Source: Paraburkholderia sp. Tr-20389 (lineage in GTDB: Bacteria > Pseudomonadota > Gammaproteobacteria > Burkholderiales > Burkholderiaceae). Taken from it: a stretch of 64,000 bases of DNA. Below, piece after piece: positions 43,861-53,576 of this stretch (position 1 is the first letter of the stretch; every line of letters begins with the position of its first letter). The notes under the pieces are model-generated. The model saw only the letters and a program-made list of their open reading frames with translations. It did not search any database and had not been told where the DNA came from. The position numbers were made by a program, and so were the translations under genes. Location: positions 124,001 to 188,000 of the forward strand of contig NZ_JAAGPD010000002.1 of the NCBI RefSeq assembly GCF_017104565.1, in the 5' to 3' direction.

Positions 43861-44856
43861 GTGAACGATCGTACCGCTCGTGGCCCGGTTTATTCGGCAA
43901 CCTGCGCGTGCTGCGGCGGCAGGGTAACGGGGCAGGCCTCTTTCTGCCCCCATTGCGGTTCGCCTGCACGGCTTGCATTCGGCGAACATGCAGCTGCACG
44001 GAAGCCCGGTGTCGCACCGTCACACGCAGCGAACGGGCGCGCCAACGGCTCGCGTCACGTGCGCCACTGGACGTGGCCATCGACATTCTCGTTTTCGCCG
44101 ACGATTACCGGTCATCGCTATGGCGACCTACGCGCGCCGTCACACGGCGGGGCCGATCGTCGCGTCGCGAAACGGGCCGCAGCGCTGATGTTGCTGGCGG
44201 CGGTCGTCATCTCCGGCGGAGCGGTACTTTTGCGCCGGTCTGACGATACAGACACGCGCGAACAGCGGGCCAGATCAAGCGTCGTGCAAGGCGTCGTGAC
44301 GTCGAATGCCATGAGTTATCCGAACTCGACGGAGCAAAGCCCGACGATCAAAGCCGCTGTTCCGCCCGCGACTGTCGCTTCGTCGGCGAAGCCCGCTACA
44401 ACACCTGAAGGAGTGGCACCGCGACCGTCTCAGGCATCGTCACCTGATTCGCACTATGAAGACGTCCCATCGCAAAGTTCGACGCTGGAAGACAAGGGAA
44501 ATGGGGGCAAAAATCACAGGCTGATTTCGCTGGCGCTTGCGCGAGCGCACGGCGGTCTCGAAAACAACGATTTGCACGCAGTCCGATCAGGAGTCTATTG
44601 GGCGCTTTCGCTGCAACCGGACAATCGCGACGCGCTCCTGTTGAAACTGGATCTGGTCTCGCGTGAAAAGGCTCGTGACGCGGCATTGAAAGCTGCACGC
44701 AGTTGCGTCGGACAGGACAATCAGCAATGCGTTTTGCAGAATGCAAGTAATGCCCTGTCAATCGATTCGAGCAGCGCCGAAGCCAGGGCGCTCATCGCGC
44801 ACTCGAAAGTTCATTCCGGCGAAGGTCGATCACCTCTCAATGCGCTGTCGAAATAG
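43861..44856 (+). CDS. Zinc-ribbon membrane protein with repeat-like C-terminus
   Basis: 331 residues from a GTG preceded by AGGAGA. A zinc ribbon at the N-terminus (CACCGGRVTGQASFCPHCGS, two Cys pairs), a basic linker, one membrane helix (ALMLLAAVVISGGAVLL, about residue 105), a Ser/Thr/Pro-rich periplasmic stretch and a helical C-terminal domain with two cysteines (SCVGQDNQQCVLQNASNALS) that looks TPR-like. The function is unknown; the layout suggests a membrane-tethered sensor or assembly protein. Its end overlaps the convergent galactosidase gene by 20 bp. Confidence 0.75.
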   Translation: MNDRTARGPVYSATCACCGGRVTGQASFCPHCGSPARLAFGEHAAARKPGVAPSHAANGRANGSRHVRHWTWPSTFSFSPTITGHRYGDLRAPSHGGADRRVAKRAAALMLLAAVVISGGAVLLRRSDDTDTREQRARSSVVQGVVTSNAMSYPNSTEQSPTIKAAVPPATVASSAKPATTPEGVAPRPSQASSPDSHYEDVPSQSSTLEDKGNGGKNHRLISLALARAHGGLENNDLHAVRSGVYWALSLQPDNRDALLLKLDLVSREKARDAALKAARSCVGQDNQQCVLQNASNALSIDSSSAEARALIAHSKVHSGEGRSPLNALSK

Positions 44857-46570
44857 CTGACGCGAGCGGTACCGGTCCGCCAACTGTCACGACGTACCCG
44901 ATGTCCGGCGCGGGAATCGACGGGTCCGCATTCGACAACGCAAGCGTGTTAGACCCTGGCTCATATGGCACGTAGACCGTCACGGCGCCCAGCCGTCCGT
45001 CGTCGCCGCCGGTAGGCGGAAATGCGAGCGTGGTCGGCCGTTTGCCATTCATGGCGAGTTGCGCATAGGCAGTTTGAACCCCGTCGTTGATATAGCCGAT
45101 TTCGACGAAGCCCCCGCGCGCAGTAGACACGCTCCCACGGAAAGAAGCCGTGCCGAGGTGCGTTATTTTCCGCCCACTCTGGCAGGCTGGACAGCGCGAG
45201 TAAGTGGCCGTCCCGGTCAGCGGACCCGGCTCCCACGCTACCGGCGCTGTCTCTGTTCCGCTCACCGTGAGCATCGTCACGCCTCCGGCGGGCACGTCCG
45301 GAGCCGTGTAGGACGCCGTGAATCGGCCAAGGTCTTTCCGGGTCCAGACGTCGCGCACCGACGCCTGCGATGACGGGACGAGTCCGAGTGCATCCCACGT
45401 GACCACCATCTGGGCATCCGTCGTCGAATTGTTGAACAGGACAACCGCTCGCTGTCCCGTTCCGGCCAGCAGCTTCGCCCAGATTTGCTGGCTGCCGGAC
45501 TGCGCCACCAGTAGTCCTTGTAGTCCAAGCGCGTCCTGATCGATCGCAAGCACCTCGGGATTTGTCAGCAGCCTTGCCGTGTCGGCAGCGAGCCGCTTCG
45601 CCAGATCGTTGCCGAGAATCATCGGTGCGCCTGCGATCGCCCACAGACTGACGTGCGCCTGATCGTGAACAGCCGACATCCCCATTGCGGCGACCATCAT
45701 GTCGGGGTCGTTGTAGTAGCCGGTATGCTGACCGTCCGGGTGGTAATTGCCGGCCAAGTTATAGGTGACGCTACCAAAGTCCGGTGTGATGTCGCGAGTC
45801 GTTCTCCACATCGTGCCCACCCCAGCACCCCACACCCACGGTCCCTCGCCGTAGTCGGGAAACAATTTGCTGGTGGGTATCATGCCGCCGTCGCACAGGC
45901 TGAACGTCATCAGCCGGCCAGTTTGTGAATGAGCCCGACGGATCGCTTGCGCAATGGCCCGATAGGTTGTCTCGGGATCGTAGTTTTTTGACAAGCCCCC
46001 ACAAAAATCGACCTTGACGAAATCAAACCCCCATTGTGCGAATTGCAGGAAATCGTGATCGTAGTGCGCGAAGTCGCTGCCGACGAAATGCGTACCGTCA
46101 GGCCGCTTGCCGCACCCTTGCGGGCCCGCATCGATATAAATGCCCGCCTTCAGACCTTTGTCATGGATGTAACGGGCAATGGCCCGCATTCCGCCGGGCC
46201 ATTGCGTCGTGTCGACGATGAAATTACCGCTTTCATCCCGCTGCCCAGAGCGCCACCAGCCTTCGTCGATGTTCACATACTCATATCGGGCTCCCGAGGT
46301 AATGTGTGTGTTCAGCGCCGCCAACCCGTCGGCTTCGGTCCTGATCACGTCATAGCTCACGCCTTCGCCCAGACTGTTCCAGGACGACCAGCCCATCGGA
46401 GGCGGAGGAACGCGCACCTGCGTTGCGCGTTGAGCGAGCGCAGGCGGATATGGGAGCGCGGATTGCGCAGGCTCCGTTGTTCTTGACTCGACGACGACGC
46501 GCCCGCAAGCGCACAGGCTCGCAACCAGGCATAGAACAACGAGCACGCGTTGATGACAATATGGAAGCAT
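44837..46570 (-). CDS. GH27 alpha-galactosidase, lipoprotein
   Basis: 577 residues from the ATG with a GAGGA site. A lipoprotein signal ends VASLCAC, so the protein is likely membrane-anchored and periplasmic or surface-facing. The GH27 core follows: PPPMGWSSWNSLGEGVSYDV, YEYVNIDEGWW, nucleophile Asp in FVKVDFCGG, acid/base Asp in YYNDPDMMVAAMG. A beta domain and an extra C-terminal carbohydrate-binding-like domain (about 420-577) are present. It removes terminal alpha-galactose from plant oligosaccharides such as raffinose or galactomannan. Confidence 0.92.
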   Translation of the reverse strand: MLPYCHQRVLVVLCLVASLCACGRVVVESRTTEPAQSALPYPPALAQRATQVRVPPPPMGWSSWNSLGEGVSYDVIRTEADGLAALNTHITSGARYEYVNIDEGWWRSGQRDESGNFIVDTTQWPGGMRAIARYIHDKGLKAGIYIDAGPQGCGKRPDGTHFVGSDFAHYDHDFLQFAQWGFDFVKVDFCGGLSKNYDPETTYRAIAQAIRRAHSQTGRLMTFSLCDGGMIPTSKLFPDYGEGPWVWGAGVGTMWRTTRDITPDFGSVTYNLAGNYHPDGQHTGYYNDPDMMVAAMGMSAVHDQAHVSLWAIAGAPMILGNDLAKRLAADTARLLTNPEVLAIDQDALGLQGLLVAQSGSQQIWAKLLAGTGQRAVVLFNNSTTDAQMVVTWDALGLVPSSQASVRDVWTRKDLGRFTASYTAPDVPAGGVTMLTVSGTETAPVAWEPGPLTGTATYSRCPACQSGRKITHLGTASFRGSVSTARGGFVEIGYINDGVQTAYAQLAMNGKRPTTLAFPPTGGDDGRLGAVTVYVPYEPGSNTLALSNADPSIPAPDIGYVVTVGGPVPLASAISTAH

Positions 46571-46746
46571 GGGTCCTCGCATCGCAGACAAAAGCACCGC
46601 TCAATGGTATTGGCAGCCGCGCCTGCGTATGCGATTACGGTGACTAGCACCTTCGTCGACCGACTCGATGATCACGCGCTGGCCCCTCGTTTCAGCAATC
46701 ACGTGCACGGTCCCGCTCCCGACAACGCATCGCCGTCCGCCTTCCG

Positions 46747-46998
46747 GTGTTTATCCACATGGAGGTTCGCTTAGCAGTTGCAACCGCCGTGTCACCCAAT
46801 TCGACCAATGTTACGCTCCCGGTCGACGTTTCTGAGCGAGCAAAGCAACTGTGCGTCAATCTCTCAAATATGTGCGAGCAGACTTTGCGCTACGCGATCG
46901 AGGCCGACGAAGGTCGTCGCGGGGCGCGGGAGAATGCATAGTTCATTAAAAGCGCAAATGACTTTGTCGAAAAGAATGGCCTTCCGCGCGCTGAATAA
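46747..46998 (+). pseudogene. CcdA-like antitoxin interrupted by a TAG codon
   Basis: The frame from 46747 (GTG) or 46759 (ATG) reads TNVTLPVDVSERAKQLCVNL, SNMCEQTLRYAIEAD and RRGARENA, then meets TAG at 46939-46941. Beyond it the same frame continues FIKSANDFVEKNGLPRAE to TAA at 46998. Joined, this is the CcdA antitoxin layout: ribbon-helix-helix DNA-binding N-terminus and toxin-binding tail. The stop removes the toxin-binding part. No CcdB-like toxin follows. Confidence 0.7.
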
Positions 46999-47079
46999 CG
47001 CCGATCAAATGGTCGACGCTGCAAAAAAACAATCAAGCCAAAGGGGCAAGCGGAAACGCTCGCCTCTTGAGCCTACCGC

Positions 47080-47385
47080 TTACCGAGGTTCTCCACAGGC
47101 CTTTGCAGCCATCTGCGCATGGATGTCGTTATTTACTCCCAGCAGATTTCGCAGCAGACAGGCGTAGTAGCCTTTCTCAGCGTCACTCAGCGCTGACGAC
47201 TGCCGGTAAAGCTTAAGACACGCATTCTGCATGACCTGAAACGCGAGCATGCTGGCAGTGCTTCGTGCCGACTTTGCGACGCACTGCCGATACGTGTCGT
47301 TGTTGTCTTGCCCGTCAAATCCATCTGCTCTTGACGAGGTGCTTACGCAGGAAGCCAGCATCAACACGATGCACAGATTTCGCAT
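47080..47385 (-). CDS. Small putative lipoprotein
   Basis: 101 residues from the ATG with a GGGAGG site. The N-terminus MRNLCIVLMLASC fits a lipobox (LASC). The mature part has four more cysteines spaced QCVAKSAR, NACLKLY, YACLL, KACGEPR, suggesting two disulfides in a helical bundle. No family recognised. Confidence 0.6.
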   Translation of the reverse strand: MRNLCIVLMLASCVSTSSRADGFDGQDNNDTYRQCVAKSARSTASMLAFQVMQNACLKLYRQSSALSDAEKGYYACLLRNLLGVNNDIHAQMAAKACGEPR

Positions 47386-47531
47386 CACGCCTCCCAATGC
47401 CATCATCCCCAAAAGCGGTGACCAATCGAGATGGACCTCCACGTCGGATGATGCCTTGCGGCTACCTCTACCTGCGCAGCTTATGCAAGATCGCTTTCGA
47501 CGCGCGATGATCAGACGTTGACAAGCTCTCT

Positions 47532-47801
47532 GTGGAGACGCGTGAGTTCGCACCACACCTGCTTGCCAACGGCCATAGCGTCGCATTCGGCCTGCCGCGC
47601 CAGAATGGCACGGTCGGGTGCCTGGTCGCGAGCTCGGCCCTCGACGCGTATTTCTGGCTCGAACCCCGCGCAGACGTCACCCGTATCCTGAAGACTCCAG
47701 GATGCGGGCGGGCTTCTTCTTCATGCCCCCATCTGCCTGCACGAGGAGAGGATGTCAGCGTTATGCCGATGCGGCTCAGTCAGTGTTCACTGCGTCCTTG
47801 A
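47532..47801 (+). CDS. Possible small hypothetical protein
   Basis: A GTG-started frame ([20 protein letters not shown]) with a short strand-rich N-terminus ([17 protein letters not shown]) followed by an unconvincing tail. The first 60 residues look protein-like; the tail may result from a frameshift near 47700. It converges with the HU gene and overlaps its end. Confidence 0.28.
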   Translation: METREFAPHLLANGHSVAFGLPRQNGTVGCLVASSALDAYFWLEPRADVTRILKTPGCGRASSSCPHLPARGEDVSVMPMRLSQCSLRP

Positions 47802-48054
47802 ATGCTTTTCCGGCCGTGAACTTCACCGTCTTCGCTGCCGGAATCGTGATGGTCTGACCCGTCGCAGGATTACGCCCCGTACGCTCAGCTCGTGCGCCGG
47901 TCGAAAACGAGCCGAAACCGATCAGTTGGACGGTTTCTCCACGCGTCACAGCAGCCGTGACGGCTTCGATGATGGCATCGACGGCTTCGCCAGTGCTGGC
48001 CTTGCTCTCGCCCGTGCCGGCGGCAACTGCATCGATGAGTTCCTGCTTGTTCAT
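47776..48054 (-). CDS. hup: HU-family DNA-binding protein
   Basis: 92 residues, standard length. [20 protein letters not shown] begins the helical dimerisation part, [20 protein letters not shown] the core, and [19 protein letters not shown] the DNA-binding beta arm with the conserved NP. It bends and compacts DNA. A ribosome site AAAGGA precedes the ATG. Confidence 0.96.
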   Translation of the reverse strand: MNKQELIDAVAAGTGESKASTGEAVDAIIEAVTAAVTRGETVQLIGFGSFSTGARAERTGRNPATGQTITIPAAKTVKFTAGKAFKDAVNTD

Positions 48055-49387
48055 GTTTACGTTCCTTTAGTAAATGACCCTGCCTGCGGCAAGAGCAATG
48101 CATACCCTACCATGCATGCGGCGCTACGCAACCCGTGAAGCTATTAATGGGGCGCAACGCCAACTCTGTTGTCCAACACCGCGAAGCCCGCACCTTCCGC
48201 GAGTCGGCGTGGACGACACGAAATCGAGGGTTCAAGATGACGAACGTTGAATCGGGAAATTGTGCCAGGCAGGCAGTTGTGATCCAGTGCGAGTTTGACG
48301 ACGTTGTGGACCCGCGGACCGATATCGCCCGTGAGCGGACCTTGAGATTTTCCGGAAATAGCCGTTCATGCTAGGGTAACGCCACTTATCGACGGGGCGA
48401 TGTAAATGAACGTCATCTAAATTAAATCTTGCGACTCCCAGACCGTGCTGACGTTGTCACCGAACAACCGGAACCCCGACGATTCTGTTTCTGGCCAAGA
48501 TTTCGGCGGCCCCGTTTTCAGGCGAAGTTCTTGCGTCCACTTACGTTAACGGTCCGCCGACAACGCTGTTCGATGACATGGTAACGTCGTGGACTGGCTG
48601 GAGCGGCTCGAAGGATTGGGCTAATGAGAAAAATCAGAAAGAAGCTGCTCTGGCATTCTTATTCCCACCAGCAACAAAGTGCTGTACCCAGTATGGATTG
48701 AGTTTGGTGATTGGCTGCATATTGGTCCCATGCCACAAGAGGCTCCGTCATCATTTCGCTACGATTAACGCGGAAGATCGTTTGGCGTCAGTTGAAGGCT
48801 CCGACTCCGATTGTTGACGATCCAGGCGGCCATGTCGACTGACATGCGCGACGTACACCCCGGGACCGCAGTGTATGACTTGCCCTACCTGCCCGGTCAG
48901 GGCGAGGGCGACGTCCATCGCCCGACCGATGTTTCGAACCTACGTGGCGATGAAGCGCACTCCGTGCGTATGCGGACAAACCCATACATAGAAGCGTCTG
49001 CGCTTTCCACCGATATGACGTGCCGCTTCAATCTCCGGAACACGTCTGAACATTGGCGTGAAAGTACGAACCGACCTCCTGATATTGTCGTGTGGCTCCG
49101 CTATCTGGCCGGAATGGTCCTTTGAATGGCCGTCTAAGGACGAGGTCGAATGTCCGCCGCCGCGAAGTACCGCCCGTCCCTGCTCTTACTCCACCCGAAC
49201 GGTTGACCAGGCAGCGACACGTGGCCGGAGGCGGAAAAATGGTAGCGGGGCGTACCCATCAGCTACTCTAAACGGCGCTACACATGCCTGACCGGGCAGT
49301 GTGAAAAGGGGTACCATGAAGAAGCTGTCGAACGCCAGGCTCATCCGCACCTGAGCGTGTAACGTCTCCCCGTCAGGCGGTATTGCC
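48055..49387. other. Long gene-poor region
   Basis: About 1.3 kb between HU and the SpoIIAA-like gene. It contains dispersed repeat copy 2 (listed separately). Short frames on both strands (for example 48578-48817 and 48811-49125 plus) have no recognisable domain or good ribosome site. I see no tRNA cloverleaf and no intact mobile element. It looks like eroded insertion sequence. Confidence 0.4.
48228..48370 (+). repeat. Dispersed repeat, copy 2
   Basis: Same orientation as copy 1 at 15079-15222. Shared blocks include GACGAACGT, GGCAGTTGTGATC-like sequence and TTGACGACGTTGT, and both copies end at a TTCATG. The right third is more diverged than the left two thirds. Confidence 0.6.
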
Positions 49388-49744
49388 ATGATCCTCTATC
49401 ACACCGAGCCCGACTCCCCTGTCATCGAAATTTCCGTCGAAGGCAAAATCACCGACCACGAACTGCGCGAAGCCATCGAGCGCATGCGTGGCGATCTCGA
49501 ACTGAACGGCAAGACCCGCGTGCTCGAACGCATCGAGCATTTCACCGGCATCGAGCCGAAGGCGCTGTGGACCGATATAACGCTCGGCGTTTCGGTGGCC
49601 CGCAAGGTCAACCGCGCTGCCGTAGTCGCCGATGCAGGCTGGATCCGTGCCTCGATGCATCTGGCGCGGTTCTTTACGAAGGCCGATATCAAGGCGTTCC
49701 ACGTCAACGAGTTGGAGCAGGCGCGCGTCTGGATCAACACCTGA
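49388..49744 (+). CDS. SpoIIAA-like (STAS-fold) protein
   Basis: 118 residues. MILYHTEPDSPVIEISVEGK, then LREAIERMRGDLELNGKTRV, ALWTDITLGVSVARKVNR and AAVVADAGWIRASMHLARFF match the SpoIIAA-like family (STAS fold, PF11964 type). Its biochemical role is unknown; related proteins bind lipids or regulators. It stands alone. Confidence 0.85.
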   Translation: MILYHTEPDSPVIEISVEGKITDHELREAIERMRGDLELNGKTRVLERIEHFTGIEPKALWTDITLGVSVARKVNRAAVVADAGWIRASMHLARFFTKADIKAFHVNELEQARVWINT

Positions 49745-49964
49745 GCGTCGCCTTGGGAATCTTGGAGCAATCCTGAGCTAATGCGGTCTGATTTTTATCG
49801 CAAGATTGCAAGGGAAATTCCGGGGTATAGGCCGGATCGTGGGACGCGATTGACTTCTTTTCCACATCGAGAACGTCCACGCCGAGGCGCGTCGTGACCA
49901 CAACGAATTTCCCGTCGATGCTGAAATCTGTGGAATAGATTCCCGCTCCGTACGCTTGCTTCAT
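49734..49964 (-). CDS. Possible fragment of a beta-rich protein
   Basis: 76 residues, IYSTDFSIDGKFVVVTTRLG then VDVLDVEKKSIASHDP, resembling one blade of a beta-propeller. Upstream the frame is open for only about ten codons before a stop, so the N-terminal part of the original gene is missing. It lies in an AT-rich patch. Confidence 0.35.
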   Translation of the reverse strand: MKQAYGAGIYSTDFSIDGKFVVVTTRLGVDVLDVEKKSIASHDPAYTPEFPLQSCDKNQTALAQDCSKIPKATLRC

Positions 49965-50801
49965 AACTACCTTCTGGCCGTTGCCTAGCTTGGCATTTTA
50001 ATTGAAAGGAAATAAATACGTGCCGTTAATATCGACTAGCAATTATGACCGGCAAGCAATGTATGCCGAAGCGATACTCATCTCAACACCAACCGTGCTG
50101 AGTACAAACCTGCAGCTGAAGACGGTGAATCACGAGTTGTCATTTCCCGTACAAGCGATGTGTACTTATTCAAACTCCAAAAAACCAAATCACATTCTTC
50201 ATTGACGGCCTGCCGCACAAAGGCTCAAGCAAATCGTTAAATTGAAATTCTCAGAAGGCCAGCATTTGCATTTGGGTCGTTCTTCCGCTTTTTCCGGTTG
50301 CTTCCGCTGTCGCCGCAATCCGCCGCTGAAGGTGGATGGAAATGTGAAACAGGTAATCTCGATAGCCCGGCGCCCTGTCCCGACGGCGACATTTCTCTTA
50401 GGATGACCACGCAACGACAGCTCCCAGCTTTCCCCTCGCGAGGTCCGCAACTGAAGGGGATTGATACGAGAGCCATTCAGCCCTGGCCCAAGGCCAACAT
50501 CTTGGTTGGCACCTTCCCACAGCGGCGCTGCCTCACCAGCTCGTCTGACAAATTTCGCAACTGTAAGCTGCCTGTATACCGGCATAAGTACCAAAAACCC
50601 AGGAACATCCCCTAGTTGAATTCGATTGACGATCACGATGTCGTCTGACAACAATACCGTGAGTTGATCGAGCCAGTAGCGCCTGATCGATCTCTTCGCT
50701 GTACCCGCGCATCTTCCGTTCGCACCCGCGTCGCCAGGCGGTCCCATGACCGTTGAGGTCAGCTCACCACCCCGGCGATACTAAACAGGAGAACGAATCA
50801 A
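49965..50801. other. Gap with AT-rich patch before polygalacturonase
   Basis: About 840 bp. 49985-50220 is distinctly A/T-rich for this genome and holds only a doubtful 67-codon plus frame. 50199-50747 has a 182-codon minus frame without recognisable domain. The right end should hold the polygalacturonase promoter. Composition suggests foreign or decayed DNA. Confidence 0.35.
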
Positions 50802-52994
50802 ATGGCAGCGCATGACCAAGACGATCCCCTGCACCCCGCAGCCCGCAACAATGCGCCCGCCTCACGCGGTCGGCGCGCATTCATGGCCTTCGCCGGCGCA
50901 TCTGCAGGGGCAAGCCTGCTCGCGGTCAGCCGCGGGGCGGCGGCAGCCGACTCGATCTCTTCCGTCCCTTCCGCTGCCGGAGGTCAATCTCCGGTGCATC
51001 CCGGCCACCCCGCGAGCGATCCGATCTGGGGCCCGGATGGCCAGGCCACGGCCATCCTCAGGCGACTCGCCCACGTAGACCGATCGTTGTTCTCCCACGC
51101 CCAGTTTCACGTGACGAGCTACGGCGCGCGCACGCTCCCCGCCTCCGCGTTGATCACGTCGACAGCCTGGCCGGGCGGCAAGATTCCATGGGTGACGGGC
51201 GGGACGGAACAGACCGCGCATCCCACCAGCGACCTGCAAAGCCCAGGCTCAGGCGTGATGGTGCCATGCGACTACACGGGCACGCAGTACGACTCTTGCG
51301 CCGCATTCAACGCCGCGATCGTCGACGCAAGCCGCGCCGGTGGCGGCCGGGTCGTCGTGCCGGCCGGCAACTGGTATTGCGGCGGGCCCATCGTGCTCTT
51401 GAGCCACGTGAACTTCCATCTGGAATCGGGCTGCACGATCTATTTCAGCCCGAACCCGGCCGATTACGCGAAAAACGGCCCCTACAAGACGGCGAACGGC
51501 AATCTGTATCACACGCGCTGGCAGGCAAACGACTGCCTGAATTTCGGCTCGCCGATCTACGCATTCCGCCAGACCAACATTGCCGTGACTGCCGACGACA
51601 ACACCTGCGTACTCAATGGTCAGGCCATGACGCCCATGCAGTTGAGCAACCAGCCGCCGACCTCCTGCTGGTGGACCTACAAGGGAAGCAGCAACACTTA
51701 CGGCAGCGCGGGTTCCTCGACGCCTTCGCAGGCTTACGCGAATCCGAACAATGTCCCGCTCACCAGCCTCCCCGCTTCCCAGATCCAGAACCCGCAGGCC
51801 AACGTCTCGTTCACGAACCAGTACGGCGCGACGACTACGCTGATGGACCTGCTCACGGGCACGGGCTGGAACCAGGACCAGAACTATCTGCCCGCGCTTT
51901 CCGAACTGCGCGTGCCATTCGAGAAACGCATTTTCGGCAACGGACACTTTCTGCGCCCGTGCATGGTCGAGTTCATCGGTTGCACGAACGTGCTCCTGCA
52001 GAACTACCACACGCAGAACACGCCGTTCTGGCAGCACCATCCCACCGACTGCACGAACGTGGTGATCGACGGCGTGTTTGCCGATAGCGTCGGACCGAAC
52101 AACGACGGCTTCGATCCCGACGCGTGCAACCATGTGCTGGTGCAAAACGTTCAGTTCAACACCGGCGACGACTGCATTGCGATCAAGTCCGGCAAGTACC
52201 TCGACACCGAATACGGTCCGATGCAGAACATCGTCGTGCAGAACTGCACCATGCAAAGCGGCCACGGCGGCCTGACCATCGGCAGCGAGATGAGCGCGGG
52301 CGTGCGCAACGTCTACGCTCGCAACCTGACGATGCAAAACGAGAACTGGGCGAGCAATCCGCTGAACATCGCGCTGCGGTTCAAGAGCAACATGAACCGC
52401 GGCGGGTTCATCAACAACGTGTGGATCAACGGCGTCACGCTGGCCAACGGCGTGAATCTGGCCGGGAAGTATGGCGGCGGCTCGCTGGGCGCCGCGATCA
52501 GCAAGATCACGGGTACGGGCACGGCCGGTCTCGCGACCAACCCCTCCACAGGCCAGGGCGGTCTGATCACGTTCGACTGCGACTACAGCCCGTCCGGCGA
52601 CGCGGTGCGCTGGAGCCCTTCGGTGATCAGCAACATCAACATCACGAACGTGAATGCGAGCAACGTGTCGGGCGCGGTGTCGTACTCGATGCCTGCGGGC
52701 TTCGTCGCCGGCATGAACTCCTGCTTTCAGGCGCTCGTCATGCAGGGCCCCGAGGCGGTCGATTACAACGGCGCACTGCCGGTACCGACCGTGAGTCCAA
52801 TCAGCGGCGTTACCATTTCGAACTGCAATCTTGGCAACCCGGTGTGCACGGGCGCAGTGCCCACTACGCCTTCGACCTCCGCGTCGGCCGCGCCGGGTCC
52901 CATCTTCGCGAGTAACGTCAGCGGCATAACCTTGACCAACGTGGTGATCGCGGGCACGACGTACAACACCTCGCTGAGCGCACCGGCGACCTGA
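50802..52994 (+). CDS. GH28 polygalacturonase-like glycosidase, Tat-exported
   Basis: 730 residues, longer than most GH28 enzymes. A twin-arginine-type signal (SRGRRAFMAFAGASAGASLL, then AVSRGAAAA) is followed by about 80 residues of linker and a parallel beta-helix. GH28 catalytic blocks are clear: VGPNNDGFDPDACN (Asp), FNTGDDCIAIKSGK (Asp pair), GHGGLTIGSEMS (His) and RFKSN in place of RIK. It should cleave galacturonan of pectin in the periplasm or outside. The frame on the opposite strand is an artefact of high GC. Confidence 0.93.
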   Translation: MAAHDQDDPLHPAARNNAPASRGRRAFMAFAGASAGASLLAVSRGAAAADSISSVPSAAGGQSPVHPGHPASDPIWGPDGQATAILRRLAHVDRSLFSHAQFHVTSYGARTLPASALITSTAWPGGKIPWVTGGTEQTAHPTSDLQSPGSGVMVPCDYTGTQYDSCAAFNAAIVDASRAGGGRVVVPAGNWYCGGPIVLLSHVNFHLESGCTIYFSPNPADYAKNGPYKTANGNLYHTRWQANDCLNFGSPIYAFRQTNIAVTADDNTCVLNGQAMTPMQLSNQPPTSCWWTYKGSSNTYGSAGSSTPSQAYANPNNVPLTSLPASQIQNPQANVSFTNQYGATTTLMDLLTGTGWNQDQNYLPALSELRVPFEKRIFGNGHFLRPCMVEFIGCTNVLLQNYHTQNTPFWQHHPTDCTNVVIDGVFADSVGPNNDGFDPDACNHVLVQNVQFNTGDDCIAIKSGKYLDTEYGPMQNIVVQNCTMQSGHGGLTIGSEMSAGVRNVYARNLTMQNENWASNPLNIALRFKSNMNRGGFINNVWINGVTLANGVNLAGKYGGGSLGAAISKITGTGTAGLATNPSTGQGGLITFDCDYSPSGDAVRWSPSVISNINITNVNASNVSGAVSYSMPAGFVAGMNSCFQALVMQGPEAVDYNGALPVPTVSPISGVTISNCNLGNPVCTGAVPTTPSTSASAAPGPIFASNVSGITLTNVVIAGTTYNTSLSAPAT

Positions 52995-53216
52995 TGTCGG
53001 CGCACGTGGACGCGAACCGGTCGCGTCCACGTCGGTCACGCCGACCCGCTCTTCGATGACAGCATTACTTAGCGCCCGAAGCATCTTGACGATGTAATCC
53101 GGCGACGCCGGACGATGCGAAACATACGGTAAGGCAGCTCAAACGCTTTTGACGAGACGCCACCCAGAAGGGCTGATACAACGTCAGTCATCCGATACGC
53201 GTTCGTCTCTTTCCTC

Positions 53217-53519
53217 ATGTTCAAACAGACTACCTTTGTCGCGATGGCAATCACGCTTGGCCTCGCGGGATGTGCATCCCCTGCCCCTGACGTCATGATC
53301 CTGCAACTCGCGACGACCGAGGTTCTTGGGCTCGCGTCGACCGATGACGTGACGCTGTCGCACATGGCCGAAGGCTCGCCGGATGCACTCGGCACCCGAG
53401 TCGTCAGCTATACGGCCACCACCGAAAAAGGCCCCCGCTTCGCCTGCTCTGCGTTGATGACGCCCGATCCCGTCGTGCGCAAGTCGCAGTACTCGCATGT
53501 AAAATGCAAGCCCGCGTAA
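53217..53519 (+). CDS. Small putative lipoprotein
   Basis: 100 residues with a lipoprotein signal ending LGLAGC. The mature part (LATTEVLGLASTDDVTLSHM; RFACSALMTPDPVV) has two further cysteines, the last near the C-terminus (VKCKPA). No family recognised. It is 222 bp after the polygalacturonase gene and may be separately expressed. Confidence 0.7.
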   Translation: MFKQTTFVAMAITLGLAGCASPAPDVMILQLATTEVLGLASTDDVTLSHMAEGSPDALGTRVVSYTATTEKGPRFACSALMTPDPVVRKSQYSHVKCKPA

Positions 53520-53576
53520 CGCGTGCTGAACAAACTACGCCCTGACAATATTGCGCGACGTTAGCCTGACGCTTTC

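Noticed and set aside
46747-47385. Complete CcdAB toxin-antitoxin module
   Set aside because: No CcdB-like toxin follows and the antitoxin frame is interrupted; the next gene is an unrelated lipoprotein on the other strand.
48055-49387. tRNA or attachment site in the gene-poor region
   Set aside because: A GGTTCAAG-like sequence at about 48229 resembles a T-loop, but the surrounding sequence does not fold into a cloverleaf and belongs to the dispersed repeat.
51249-53084. 611-codon open frame on the minus strand
   Set aside because: It is antisense to the GH28 gene, rich in Arg/Val/His with no domain, and reflects GC-rich third positions of the real gene.
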